Below are positions 15,983-24,585 of a DNA stretch of 45,437 nucleotides, piece after piece; the stretch's first letter is position 1, and each line of letters starts with the position of its first letter. The stretch is from positions 1 through 45,437 of the forward strand of contig URTM01000021.1 of NCBI GenBank assembly GCA_900550865.1, given 5' to 3'. The notes beneath the pieces are model-generated. The model searched no databases. It was not told the DNA's origin and saw only the letters and a program-made list of their open reading frames with translations. Source of the DNA: an uncultured Dorea sp. Its GTDB lineage: Bacteria; Bacillota; Clostridia; Lachnospirales; Lachnospiraceae. The translations under genes were made by a program, and so were the position numbers.

Positions 15983-17206
15983 TTAATCCTGGATACGGAT
16001 CATATGTACGATCTGCTCTTTGTAAAGTTTTGATCTGGTCTCATAATCGCCTTCCATCATAACAGGTGTTACGAATCCAAATTCGTCTTCCAGTTCCGGA
16101 ACTTTTACGACTTCAATCTCCCCGTATGATTCCTTCAGCCGTGGAACCAGTTCTTCTTCATTTCCCTTAATTCTCACAAAGAATCTTCTCTTGGAATCTG
16201 CCTTATCTTCCAGCTGGAGTTTTTCTTCTTTCCACATAGTCATAATATTACGGTTCAGATGTTTTGCTTCATCTACCACATCCGCAACTACGGCACTTGC
16301 AGTAGGAAGCTTTCCTGCCCCGCTTCCGTAGAACATCGCATCTCCCAGTACATTTCCATGTACAAAGATTGCATTAAATACATCATTGACATTATAGAGT
16401 GGGTGCTCCGGATATAACATACAAGGCGCTACGATCGCATGCAGTCTGTTGCCTGCATAACGTCTGCTGGATGCCAGCAGCTTGATCGTTGTTCCCATTG
16501 CCTTTGCATACTTCATATCTTCTACTGTAATCTCTGTGATTCCCTCACAGTAGATATCTTCAAAGTCTACCTGCTGTCCGGAGATCAAGGATGACAGGAT
16601 TGCGATCTTTCTGCAGGCATCATATCCTTCCACATCCGCTTCCGGATTTCTTTCCGCATATCCGTTTGCCTGTGCTTCCTTTAAGACCGTATCATAATCT
16701 GCCCCTTCATAGAACATCTTAGACAGCATATAGTTGGTCGTTCCATTTAAAATTCCGGTGATTTCTTCAATCTCATCTGCTGTCAGAGAAGAATTCAGCG
16801 GACGGATGATCGGGATACCGCCTCCGACACTTGCCTCAAACAGGAAATTGATATTGTGTTCCGCTGCGATCGAGAGCAGCTCTGCCCCGTGTTTTGCCAC
16901 CAGTGCTTTATTCGATGTCGCTACACTTTTTCCTGCCTGCAGACAACGTTTTACAAATGTATAAGCCGGTTCAATACCACCCATAACTTCCACAACGATC
17001 TGTACATCTTCGTCCGATACGATCGTTTCAAAATCATGTACGATCTTTTCCTGTACCGGATCTCCCGGGAAATCTTTCATATCCAGCACATATTTGATAT
17101 TCAGTTCTTCGCCGATTCTCTGGTTGATACGTGCCCCGTTGGTATTGATTACTTCTACCACTCCGGAACCTACTGTTCCGTAGCCCATTACTGCTATATT
17201 GATCAT
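15983..17206 (-). CDS. hom: Homoserine dehydrogenase
   Basis: A 407-residue NAD(P)-dependent enzyme reducing aspartate semialdehyde to homoserine on the threonine/methionine branch. The Rossmann motif GYGTVGSGV is at 8-16. The catalytic domain contains VGGGIPIIRPL, GILNGTTNYMLSKM and EAQANGYAERNPEADVEG, the family signature. A C-terminal ACT domain (about 325-407) suggests threonine feedback control. ATG 17206 has GGGAGGG five bases upstream and lies 13 bases after the prfB stop, so the genes are likely co-transcribed. Together with lysC it supplies the common part of aspartate-family synthesis. Confidence 0.97.
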   Translation of the reverse strand: MINIAVMGYGTVGSGVVEVINTNGARINQRIGEELNIKYVLDMKDFPGDPVQEKIVHDFETIVSDEDVQIVVEVMGGIEPAYTFVKRCLQAGKSVATSNKALVAKHGAELLSIAAEHNINFLFEASVGGGIPIIRPLNSSLTADEIEEITGILNGTTNYMLSKMFYEGADYDTVLKEAQANGYAERNPEADVEGYDACRKIAILSSLISGQQVDFEDIYCEGITEITVEDMKYAKAMGTTIKLLASSRRYAGNRLHAIVAPCMLYPEHPLYNVNDVFNAIFVHGNVLGDAMFYGSGAGKLPTASAVVADVVDEAKHLNRNIMTMWKEEKLQLEDKADSKRRFFVRIKGNEEELVPRLKESYGEIEVVKVPELEDEFGFVTPVMMEGDYETRSKLYKEQIVHMIRIQD

Positions 17207-17219
17207 ATATTCCCTCCCT

Positions 17220-18327
17220 TTAGCCGTTCGCGATCTTCTTCAGATATGCATTGATAAATGAATCGATATCTCCATCCATTACGGCATTTACATTACTGTT
17301 TTCTTCATTCGTACGATGGTCTTTCACCAGTGTATACGGCTGCATGACGTAAGACCTGATCTGGTTGCCAAATCCGATATCTTTTACTTCACCACGGATA
17401 TCCGATACCTTTTCAGCCTGCTCCTGCTCTTTCATAAGCTGCAGTTTTGCTTTTAACATCTGCATCGCTTTCTCTTTATTATGATGCTGTGACCGTTCGT
17501 TCTGGCACTGTACCACGATTCCGGTCGGCAGATGTGTGATACGGATTGCAGACGACGTCTTATTGACATGCTGTCCGCCGGCTCCGCTGGCGCGGTATGT
17601 ATCAATCTTCAGATCATCATCTGCGATTTCGATATCGATATCGTCTTTCAGATCCGGCAGTACATCACACGATGCGAACGATGTCTGGCGTTTGCCTGCT
17701 GCATTAAACGGGGAAATACGTACCAGTCTGTGTACACCTTTTTCTGATTTCAGATATCCATAGGCATTCTCACCGTTTACCTCAAATGTAACTGCTTTGA
17801 TCCCCGCGATATCTCCATCCAGGAAATCCAGCACCTGCAGTGTAAATCCTTTTCTCTCTGCCCAGCGGCTGTACATACGGTACAGCATGCCTGCCCAGTC
17901 GCAGGATTCTGTTCCGCCGGCTCCTGCATGGATGGTCATGATCGCATTGCAGGAATCATATTCTCCCGACAGCAAAGTCTGGATCTTCAGCTTCTCAAAC
18001 ACTTCTTCAAATGTATGGATCTCTTCCTCCAGTTCTTTTATCATCTCCGGATCTTCATCTTCATATCCCATCTCGATCAGAAGACCGATATCTTCATAGG
18101 AACTGTAGAGACCATGAATCGTCTCCACAAGTTCTTTCAGATTCTTCAATTCTTTCATCAGTTCCTGTGATTCTTCCGGATTATCCCAGAAGCCAGGTTC
18201 TTCTATCTTACGTTCCAGTTCTTCGATTCTGCGCTCTTTCCCTGCAACGTCAAAGTGAATCCCTCATTTCGGCAAGAGGTTCTTCGTAAGCGTTCATTCT
18301 TGTTTTGAACTGATCTAATTCAACCAC
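17220..18327 (-). CDS. prfB: Peptide chain release factor 2, read through a programmed +1 frameshift
   Basis: RF2 releases peptides at UGA and UAA. The gene is in two frames: 25 codons from GTG 18327 (VVELDQFKTRMNAYEEPL...) end in CTT TGA at 18255-18250, and skipping one base continues as LDVAGKERRIEELE in the frame that runs to 17220, giving about 368 residues, the usual RF2 size. The GGQ tripeptide that triggers hydrolysis is in SGAGGQHVNKT. Domain order is normal: helical N-terminal domain, then PCRF and RF-1 domains. The GTG start has GAGG seven bases upstream. If only the second frame were taken, the conserved N-terminus would be lost. This is self-regulation by RF2 level, not a pseudogene. 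Confidence 0.96.
18250..18264 (-). promoter_or_regulatory. prfB +1 programmed frameshift site
   Basis: In the minus-strand mRNA an internal Shine-Dalgarno-like AGGGA (18264-18260) precedes the slippery CUU and in-frame UGA followed by C (CUUUGAC). This is the canonical prfB recoding layout, and both flanking frames encode conserved RF2 sequence. Confidence 0.95.
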
Positions 18328-18368
18328 ATTTCCACCTCTTTCTTTATTATAATTACATATTATATTCC

Positions 18369-18392
18369 GGCAGCCGGATCTCCCCGGCCGCC
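18369..18392 (-). terminator. GC-rich hairpin between secA and prfB
   Basis: GGCGGCCGG (minus strand 18392-18384) pairs with CCGGCTGCC (18377-18369) with one G-U pair and a six-base loop. It is not followed by a T run, only GGAATATAATAT, so it may be an RNA-stabilising or attenuating structure rather than a strong terminator. Confidence 0.4.
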
Positions 18393-18427
18393 ATTGTCAT
18401 ACATTTTATTTTTCTGTATTGCCGGTA

Positions 18428-20995
18428 TTAATTTTTACGTCCACAGCACTGTTTATATTTTTTACCGCTTCCGCACGGGCATGGATCATTCGGATATACT
18501 TTCTTTTCTGCACGTTTTTTCGGTTCACGCACACCGGTATCATCCTTGTTTGTTCCGGTTACTTTTGCAACCTGCTCTCTTTCCACCTTCTGCTCCAGTT
18601 TGACATGCAGGATCGTACGTACCGTATCTTCCTCGATACTTCTTGTCATCTCATCGAACATCTCGTATCCGATCATCTTGTATTCAACCTTTGGATCTCT
18701 CTGTCCATAAGCCTGAAGACCGATTCCCTGGCGCAGCTGGTCCATATCATCGATATGATCCATCCATTTTGCATCAATTACTTTCAGAAGAACGACACGC
18801 TCAATCTCACGCATATGCTCTGGTTCCGGGAATTCTGATTCTTTTGCCTCGTAAACCTTTGCTGCACGTTCTTTCAGCAGATGCTTCAATTCTTTCTGGC
18901 TGATGTCTTTGATATCTTCTTCTGTGATCACTTCCATCGGAATTGTATTGCGGATCGTCAGATTCAGTTCTGTCAGATTCCACTCATCGTAATCCTGATC
19001 CGTACTGATCACCATATCTACAACATTTTCTACATAATCATTCATCATATGGAAGATAGAATCACGCATGTTGTCTCCGTCCAGCACGTGACGTCTTTCC
19101 TCATAGATGATTTCTCTCTGTTCGTTCATTACCTGGTCATATTCCAGCAGGTTTTTACGGATTCCAAAGTTATTGCTCTCAATCTTCTCCTGCGCTTTTT
19201 CGATTGCACTGGAAAGCATCTTATGCTCGATCTGTTCACCGTCTTCCACACCAAGTGTATTGAATACGTTCATCAGTCTCTCAGATCCGAACAGTCTCAT
19301 CAGATCATCTTCCAGAGAAATGTAGAATCTGGATTCTCCCGGATCTCCCTGACGTCCTGAACGTCCACGCAGCTGATTATCGATACGTCTGGATTCATGC
19401 CGCTCGGTTCCGATGATCTTAAGACCACCGGCTGCTTTTGCTTCATCGTCCAGCTTGATATCTGTACCACGGCCTGCCATGTTCGTTGCGATCGTTACTG
19501 CATCGTGAATACCAGCCTGTGCAACGATCTCAGCCTCAAGTTCATGGAACTTCGCATTCAATACGTTGTGCTTGATACCACGGCGTTTTAACATGCCGCT
19601 TAACAACTCGGAATTGTCGATCGTGATCGTACCTACCAGTACCGGCTGATGTTTTGCATGCGCTTCTTCGATTGCATCACATACAGCTCGGAATTTTTCT
19701 TTCTGTGTCTTATATACGGCATCTTCCAGATCCTGACGCTGTACAGGTACATTTGTCGGGATCTCGATAACGTCCATTCCATAAATCTCACGGAACTCTT
19801 TTTCTTCCGTCAAGGCTGTACCTGTCATACCTGACTTCTTTGTATATTTGTTGAACAGGTTCTGGAATGTAATCGTTGCCAGCGTCTTACTCTCTCTCTT
19901 AACCTTTACATGTTCCTTAGCTTCAATTGCCTGATGCAGTCCGTCGGAATAGCGGCGTCCCGGCATGATACGTCCGGTAAATTCATCTACGATCAGTACT
20001 TCGTCATCTTTTACTACATAATCCTTGTCACGAAACATCAGATTGTGTGCACGTAATGCAAGGATAATATTATGCTGGATCTCCAGATTGTCGGAATCTG
20101 CAAGATTATCAATATGGAAGAACTTTTCAACTTTCTTTACACCATCTTCGGTAAGGTTGATATTCTTCTCTTTTTCGTTCACGATGAAATCACCGGTTTC
20201 TTCGATATCCTCACCCATGATGGCATTCATCTTTGTAAACTCTCCGCTGGCCTCACCACGTTCCAGCTGGCGTGCAAGTATATCGCATGCTTCATAAAGT
20301 TTTGTGGATTTCTCACTCTGTCCTGAAATAATAAGTGGTGTTCTTGCCTCATCGATCAGTACCGAATCGACCTCATCGATCAGGGCATAATTCAAACCTC
20401 TCTGAACCAGCTGTTCTTTATAGATCACCATGTTGTCTCTCAGATAATCGAATCCAAGTTCATTATTCGTCACATAAGTGATATCACATTCATATGCGGC
20501 ACGTCTCTCATCATTATCCATACTGTTCAGCACCACACCTACGGTCAGTCCGAGGAATTCGTGTACCTGTCCCATCCATTCCGCATCACGTTTTGCCAGA
20601 TAGTCATTGACAGTTACCACATGTACTCCTTTTCCTTCCAGTGCATTCAGATAAGAAGGAAGCGTTGCAACCAGTGTTTTACCTTCACCGGTCTTCATCT
20701 CTGCGATACGTCCCTGATGCAGGATGATTCCACCGATGATCTGTACACGGTAATGCTTCATTCCCAGCACACGGCTTGCCGCTTCTCTTACTACCGCATA
20801 AGCCTCCGGGAGAATATCATCTAAAGTTTCGCCATTTTCCAGACGGTCCTTAAATTCTTTTGTCTTTGCTTTCAGTTCTTCATCTGAAAGTTTCTGCATA
20901 TCTTCATCCAGTGCCATAACCGCATCTGCGATCGGATATACTCTTTTCAACTCATTCTGACTGTGAGTCCCAAATATTTTCTGTATAATATTCAT
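18428..20995 (-). CDS. secA: Protein translocase ATPase SecA
   Basis: An 855-residue motor that pushes preproteins through SecYEG. Walker A is MKTGEGKT (100-107); the DEAD-box-like motif appears in LIDEVDSVLIDEART; the preprotein cross-linking and helical scaffold regions follow, with TNMAGRGTDIKL and QLRGRSGRQGD of motor domain 2. The C-terminus is the zinc-binding CPCGSGKKYKQCCG, which contacts SecB-like partners or lipids. A longer frame opens at 21067, but ATG 20995 has AAGGAG ten bases upstream and starts MNIIQKIFGTHSQNELKR, the expected N-terminus, whereas the extra residues would overlap the promoter. It is followed by prfB. Confidence 0.97.
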   Translation of the reverse strand: MNIIQKIFGTHSQNELKRVYPIADAVMALDEDMQKLSDEELKAKTKEFKDRLENGETLDDILPEAYAVVREAASRVLGMKHYRVQIIGGIILHQGRIAEMKTGEGKTLVATLPSYLNALEGKGVHVVTVNDYLAKRDAEWMGQVHEFLGLTVGVVLNSMDNDERRAAYECDITYVTNNELGFDYLRDNMVIYKEQLVQRGLNYALIDEVDSVLIDEARTPLIISGQSEKSTKLYEACDILARQLERGEASGEFTKMNAIMGEDIEETGDFIVNEKEKNINLTEDGVKKVEKFFHIDNLADSDNLEIQHNIILALRAHNLMFRDKDYVVKDDEVLIVDEFTGRIMPGRRYSDGLHQAIEAKEHVKVKRESKTLATITFQNLFNKYTKKSGMTGTALTEEKEFREIYGMDVIEIPTNVPVQRQDLEDAVYKTQKEKFRAVCDAIEEAHAKHQPVLVGTITIDNSELLSGMLKRRGIKHNVLNAKFHELEAEIVAQAGIHDAVTIATNMAGRGTDIKLDDEAKAAGGLKIIGTERHESRRIDNQLRGRSGRQGDPGESRFYISLEDDLMRLFGSERLMNVFNTLGVEDGEQIEHKMLSSAIEKAQEKIESNNFGIRKNLLEYDQVMNEQREIIYEERRHVLDGDNMRDSIFHMMNDYVENVVDMVISTDQDYDEWNLTELNLTIRNTIPMEVITEEDIKDISQKELKHLLKERAAKVYEAKESEFPEPEHMREIERVVLLKVIDAKWMDHIDDMDQLRQGIGLQAYGQRDPKVEYKMIGYEMFDEMTRSIEEDTVRTILHVKLEQKVEREQVAKVTGTNKDDTGVREPKKRAEKKVYPNDPCPCGSGKKYKQCCGRKN

Positions 20996-21050
20996 TCGAT
21001 GTATACTCCTTATTTCTCTTTCAGGCCGCAAAACGACCACTTTATGCATT

Positions 21051-21079
21051 ATTTTATCACTATCCATACCTCAATTCAA
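21051..21079 (-). promoter_or_regulatory. Candidate secA promoter
   Basis: On the minus strand TTGAAT (21079-21074), 17 bases, TAAAAT (21056-21051), placing a start near 21045 and a leader of about 50 bases. The boxes match 4 and 5 of 6 consensus bases. Confidence 0.5.
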
Positions 21080-21086
21080 CCGATTT

Positions 21087-21106
21087 ATAAAGTGTTAACA
21101 CTTTAT
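21087..21106. promoter_or_regulatory. Perfect 20-bp palindrome upstream of secA
   Basis: ATAAAGTGTTAACACTTTAT is its own reverse complement. It lies 8 bases upstream of the secA -35 box and about 48 bases past the hisA stop. With no loop it is a poor terminator, so a dimeric DNA-binding protein site is more likely. I do not recognise the motif. Confidence 0.5.
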
Positions 21107-21153
21107 TTACGACCTGTTTATGAGACATTTCTTTTTTATTCCTGCATCGTATG

Positions 21154-21921
21154 TTAATGATACTCTTTTATTATCTCATAAGGAATCTTTCCACCGAACA
21201 GATCAAGTGCACTTCCAATCGTAAAATCGATCTGTTCATTTCCGATTCTGCGGATCAGTTCCAGATCTTCCATACTTCCGATACCGCCTGCATAAGTCAC
21301 CGGAATCTCTGCCTGCTTCAGAATCTCAATCAGCTTTTTTTCTATCCCGGAAGCTTTTCCTTCCACATCCACGCCATGTACCAGGAATTCATCACAATAT
21401 CCCGACAGTCTGGCAAGGATCTCTGTTCCCAGCTCCACATTGGTAAATGTCTGCCAGCGGTCGGTTACAATATAGTATGTTCCGTCCTTTTTCCTGCAGC
21501 TAAGATCCAGAACCACATGTTCTTTTCCCACGGTCCCGCACAATTTCTCCAGGTTGTCCCAGTAGATTTCACCATTCTTAAATACATACGAGGTCACGAT
21601 CACATGACTTGCACCGGCTTCCATATATTCTGCCGCATTTTCTGCTGTAATCCCGCCTCCGATCTGCAGTCCTCCCGGATACGCATATAATGCATTCAGT
21701 GCCTGTTTTTTTGTCTGCTCATAATACTCTGAAGATGCCGGATTCAGGAGAATTACATGTCCTCCTTTCAGTCCGTCTTTTTTATACAATTCCGCAAAAT
21801 AATCTGCTTCCTGATCTGCCGAAAAATTCTCTTCCGCCTGGTCTCCCTGATCCAGAAGACTCCCTCCGACAATCTGTTTTACTTTTCCGTTATGTATATC
21901 AATGCATGGTCTGAATTTCAT
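21154..21921 (-). CDS. hisA: Eukaryotic-type phosphoribosylformimino-AICAR-ribotide isomerase (HisA/HIS6-like)
   Basis: A 255-residue (beta-alpha)8 barrel for the fourth step of histidine synthesis, ProFAR to PRFAR. It matches the fungal/plant HIS6 form rather than ordinary bacterial HisA: CIDIHNGKVKQIVGG, VVLDLSCRK, RWQTFTNVEL, EFLVHGVDVEG, YAGGIGSMEDLELI and GSALDLFGG all resemble yeast HIS6. Predicted catalytic aspartates are Asp8 and Asp139. ATG 21921 has AAAGGAG eleven bases upstream and gives the expected MKFRPCIDIH start; the upstream extension does not look conserved. No other his gene is in the window; its neighbours are secA and a lipoprotein. Substrate is inferred from homology I recall. 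Bacterial copies of this form are known in some Clostridia. Confidence 0.88.
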   Translation of the reverse strand: MKFRPCIDIHNGKVKQIVGGSLLDQGDQAEENFSADQEADYFAELYKKDGLKGGHVILLNPASSEYYEQTKKQALNALYAYPGGLQIGGGITAENAAEYMEAGASHVIVTSYVFKNGEIYWDNLEKLCGTVGKEHVVLDLSCRKKDGTYYIVTDRWQTFTNVELGTEILARLSGYCDEFLVHGVDVEGKASGIEKKLIEILKQAEIPVTYAGGIGSMEDLELIRRIGNEQIDFTIGSALDLFGGKIPYEIIKEYH

Positions 21922-21955
21922 ATATGCTGTTTCTCCTTTTCTTTTCGTTTTTAGT

Positions 21956-21983
21956 ATTTTATCATATTTTTTCACCAAAACAA
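21956..21983 (-). promoter_or_regulatory. Candidate hisA promoter
   Basis: On the minus strand TTGTTT (21983-21978), 16 bases, TAAAAT (21961-21956). The -35 overlaps the end of the upstream terminator. The -35 is weak. Confidence 0.35.
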
Positions 21984-22024
21984 GGATGTCTGGAAGATTT
22001 CACTCCTTCTCCCCCACATCCTTG
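21977..22024 (-). terminator. Terminator of the lipoprotein gene
   Basis: CAAGGATGT (minus strand 22024-22016) pairs perfectly with ACATCCTTG (21989-21981), followed by TTTT. The 26-base loop has purine- and pyrimidine-rich halves that can extend the stem. It lies about 45 bases past the stop codon at 22068. Confidence 0.65.
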
Positions 22025-22067
22025 CTCTATTCCTTCTTAATATTGCAGCAATCCGGTGTTCCTGCCT

Positions 22068-22424
22068 CTATCTGGTATTTTTCGTATCGCTTTTTCCGGT
22101 ATTATCTCTTGTCTGGTCTGTTGTTCCGTCATTCATCTTGTCTGTTGCATTCTGGTCATCATCCGGATCCAGATCGTCTGCGATATCATCCACACCATCT
22201 TCTACATCATCTCCGATTTCGTCCATCACACCGTCATTTCCATCATTACGGTCCGTAACATCATCCTTAGTTGTACCATCATTATCTAATGTATTCCCGG
22301 TTGTTCCCTCCGTTGCAGAATTATCATTTGCCGCATTATCATCTGTATTATTTCCGCAGGCGGTCAGACCGGACATCGCTCCTGCGCACATCAACACCAG
22401 CATCATTTTTTTCCATTGTTTCAT
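22068..22424 (-). CDS. Small Asp/Asn/Thr-rich lipoprotein of unknown function
   Basis: A 118-residue protein with a type II (lipoprotein) signal peptide: KQWKK, a hydrophobic core and the lipobox LTAC, so it should be lipidated at about Cys23 and anchored outside the membrane. The mature part has almost no hydrophobic residues and is dominated by Asp, Asn, Thr and Gly, with runs such as DDVEDGVDDIADD. It is probably disordered and strongly acidic; calcium or cell-wall interaction is possible but unproven. A GTG at 22430 is in frame, but AAAGGGAG is nine bases before ATG 22424, so that start is preferred. I do not recognise the family. Confidence 0.75.
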   Translation of the reverse strand: MKQWKKMMLVLMCAGAMSGLTACGNNTDDNAANDNSATEGTTGNTLDNDGTTKDDVTDRNDGNDGVMDEIGDDVEDGVDDIADDLDPDDDQNATDKMNDGTTDQTRDNTGKSDTKNTR

Positions 22425-22559
22425 TTTCACAATCTCCCTTTCGTATATTTTTCATCTATCATCAAGTAATACTTGTTGTCAGTAATATCTGCATTTTTTG
22501 AAAATATATACAAAACCGGGCGGTTCATGATGCTGGTATTTTTTTACATTTTTACGTTC

Positions 22560-24512
22560 CTACAGCCGCTCCACTATAATACCGCTTCTGTATGCTGCCA
22601 GAAGCACTTCCAGATCTGCAATCTGCTCTTTCAGATGTTTTCCCACATCGGTATCTTCTACTTTTTTACGTTCCAGTGTCCGCTTTACTACAGTACTGTC
22701 TGAGTGGATATCACTTTCTTTTTCAATAGCCGCTTCTGTGGATTCAAACGGTTCATGCGCAGCCAGGATCAGACCATAAGAATTATAGATCAATGTATAT
22801 CCGGCAATACCGGTCTCTTTCTGATACGCTTTTGAAAATCCGCCGTCGATCACCAGAACTTTTCCACCGCACTTGATCGGATTTTCCCCATCTTTGCACT
22901 TTACCGGTACATGACCGTTGATAATATGTGCATCTTCATTTTCCAGGCCGAATTCCTTCAGGATATGATCGATCACCTTTTCGTCTTCCAGTAACAGATA
23001 ATATGGATTCTTCTTTTCTTTATGTGTCTCTTTTTCAGTCAGAAAATAACGTTCGAACGTCGCCATCTTGTCCTTACCAAACAATGGTGAATTCTCACTC
23101 AGCCAGATATACCACATAATATCTTTTCCGCGTTCCTTTTCTTTGGAATCCATAGCATAGAATCCTTTTCTCACATAGCTTTCAAGGACTTCATAGAGAC
23201 TCTTGCCCTTATATGTATGCCCGAAAATCCTTACACTCTTCAGACTTCCATCCTCTTTTAACGGAACACATCCATGATACAGCAGATTGCCGTTATATAC
23301 TTTATATAATCCGCCTTTGTTCAGCAGAAAATGCATATGCTTCTGCAGTTTTTCACAGTTTTCAAATGCACGTTCCAGGCGCTCCATGATATCCTCTTCT
23401 TCTTTTGTGAGCGCATATGGCCTTTTCGGATCAATCGTCGGGAAATTCGAATCCAGCAGTTTGTATTCTTTTCCATCCAGTTCGATCGTACCTTTTTCAT
23501 AATCAATATGATGCAGCAGATTCCGCTTATCCAGCTTAAATCCCGGATTTTTCTTAATGATCTGTCCTTCCACCTTGAACTGGATTACCGAAATTGCCTT
23601 GTGCATCTTCACATCCATCAGCATCTCACTTGCGCTGTAATCCGGACTGCCTTTTAATTTAAAGCATTCACACGGATCATCCCGGTATGTATTCATGGCA
23701 AATGTCGCCAGCGGCAGCAGATTGATTCCATATCCCTCTTCCAGAATATCCAGATTTCCATATCTTGCACAGATACGAATCACATTTGCAATACATCCTC
23801 TCTGTCCGGCTGCCGCACCCATCCACAGGACATCATGATTGCCCCACTGGATATCTACAGAATGATAATCCATCAGTTTGTCCATGATAATATGCGGTCC
23901 CGGTCCTCTGTCGTAAATATCTCCTACAATATGCAGATGATCTACCGTCAGCCGCTGGATCAGTTCACTCATGGCAATAATGAATTTTTCTGCTCTTCCG
24001 ATACGGATAATCGTGCTGACAATTGCATTATAATAAGACTCTTTATCCGTCATATCATTTTTCTCTGTGATCAGTTCTTCAATCACATAAGCAAAATCTG
24101 CCGGCAATGCTTTTCTGACTTTTGATCTGGTGTATTTGCTCGCAGTTCTTTTACACACTTCAATCAGACGGTACAGTGTGATCTTATACCAGTCTTCCAT
24201 ATTCTTTTCCGTTTTCTTGATCCGGTCCATCTTCTCTTTCGGATAATAAATAAGAGTAGCAAGGGCCTGTTTGTCCCTGCTACTCAGAGTATTACCGAAT
24301 ACATCATCAATTTTACGGCGCACAGAACCAGAGCCATTCTTCAGAACATGCGCGAATGCCTCATATTCTCCATGAATGTCTGTCAGAAAATGTTCCGTGC
24401 CCTTTGGCAGATTTAAAATCGCCTGCAGATTGATAATTTCTGTGGAAGCTTTGGCGATGGTCGGATACAGTTGAGAAAGTCTTTCCAGATAACGTTCCTC
24501 TAATTGTCTCAT
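22560..24512 (-). CDS. fbp: Fructose-1,6-bisphosphatase, class III
   Basis: A 650-residue gluconeogenic enzyme converting fructose 1,6-bisphosphate to fructose 6-phosphate. It is the large class III form found in Bacillota, not the 330-residue class I. Metallophosphatase motifs are visible in order: FLTDIHGEY (43-50), HIVGDIYDRG (194-203) and WGNHDVLWMG (223-232), with later histidines such as INGHVPVK completing the metal site. The start has GGGAGG five bases upstream. The next gene downstream is the lipoprotein after 135 bases in which I see no clear terminator. It follows dapB by 73 bases. Confidence 0.96.
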   Translation of the reverse strand: MRQLEERYLERLSQLYPTIAKASTEIINLQAILNLPKGTEHFLTDIHGEYEAFAHVLKNGSGSVRRKIDDVFGNTLSSRDKQALATLIYYPKEKMDRIKKTEKNMEDWYKITLYRLIEVCKRTASKYTRSKVRKALPADFAYVIEELITEKNDMTDKESYYNAIVSTIIRIGRAEKFIIAMSELIQRLTVDHLHIVGDIYDRGPGPHIIMDKLMDYHSVDIQWGNHDVLWMGAAAGQRGCIANVIRICARYGNLDILEEGYGINLLPLATFAMNTYRDDPCECFKLKGSPDYSASEMLMDVKMHKAISVIQFKVEGQIIKKNPGFKLDKRNLLHHIDYEKGTIELDGKEYKLLDSNFPTIDPKRPYALTKEEEDIMERLERAFENCEKLQKHMHFLLNKGGLYKVYNGNLLYHGCVPLKEDGSLKSVRIFGHTYKGKSLYEVLESYVRKGFYAMDSKEKERGKDIMWYIWLSENSPLFGKDKMATFERYFLTEKETHKEKKNPYYLLLEDEKVIDHILKEFGLENEDAHIINGHVPVKCKDGENPIKCGGKVLVIDGGFSKAYQKETGIAGYTLIYNSYGLILAAHEPFESTEAAIEKESDIHSDSTVVKRTLERKKVEDTDVGKHLKEQIADLEVLLAAYRSGIIVERL

Positions 24513-24585
24513 AATTGCCTCCCGGTCTCCCTTGGTATTTTGTTTTTTCGAGATAATTCTCTTTTTGATACGATTCTATCACATT

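Noticed and set aside
17220..18327. prfB as a pseudogene with an early stop
   Set aside because: The stop is the conserved CTTTGA frameshift site and both frames encode RF2.
18881..19360. 159-residue plus-strand frame inside secA
   Set aside because: Antisense shadow of a fully conserved SecA region.
20996..21067. N-terminal extension of SecA
   Set aside because: The extension would cover the likely promoter and is not part of the conserved SecA start.
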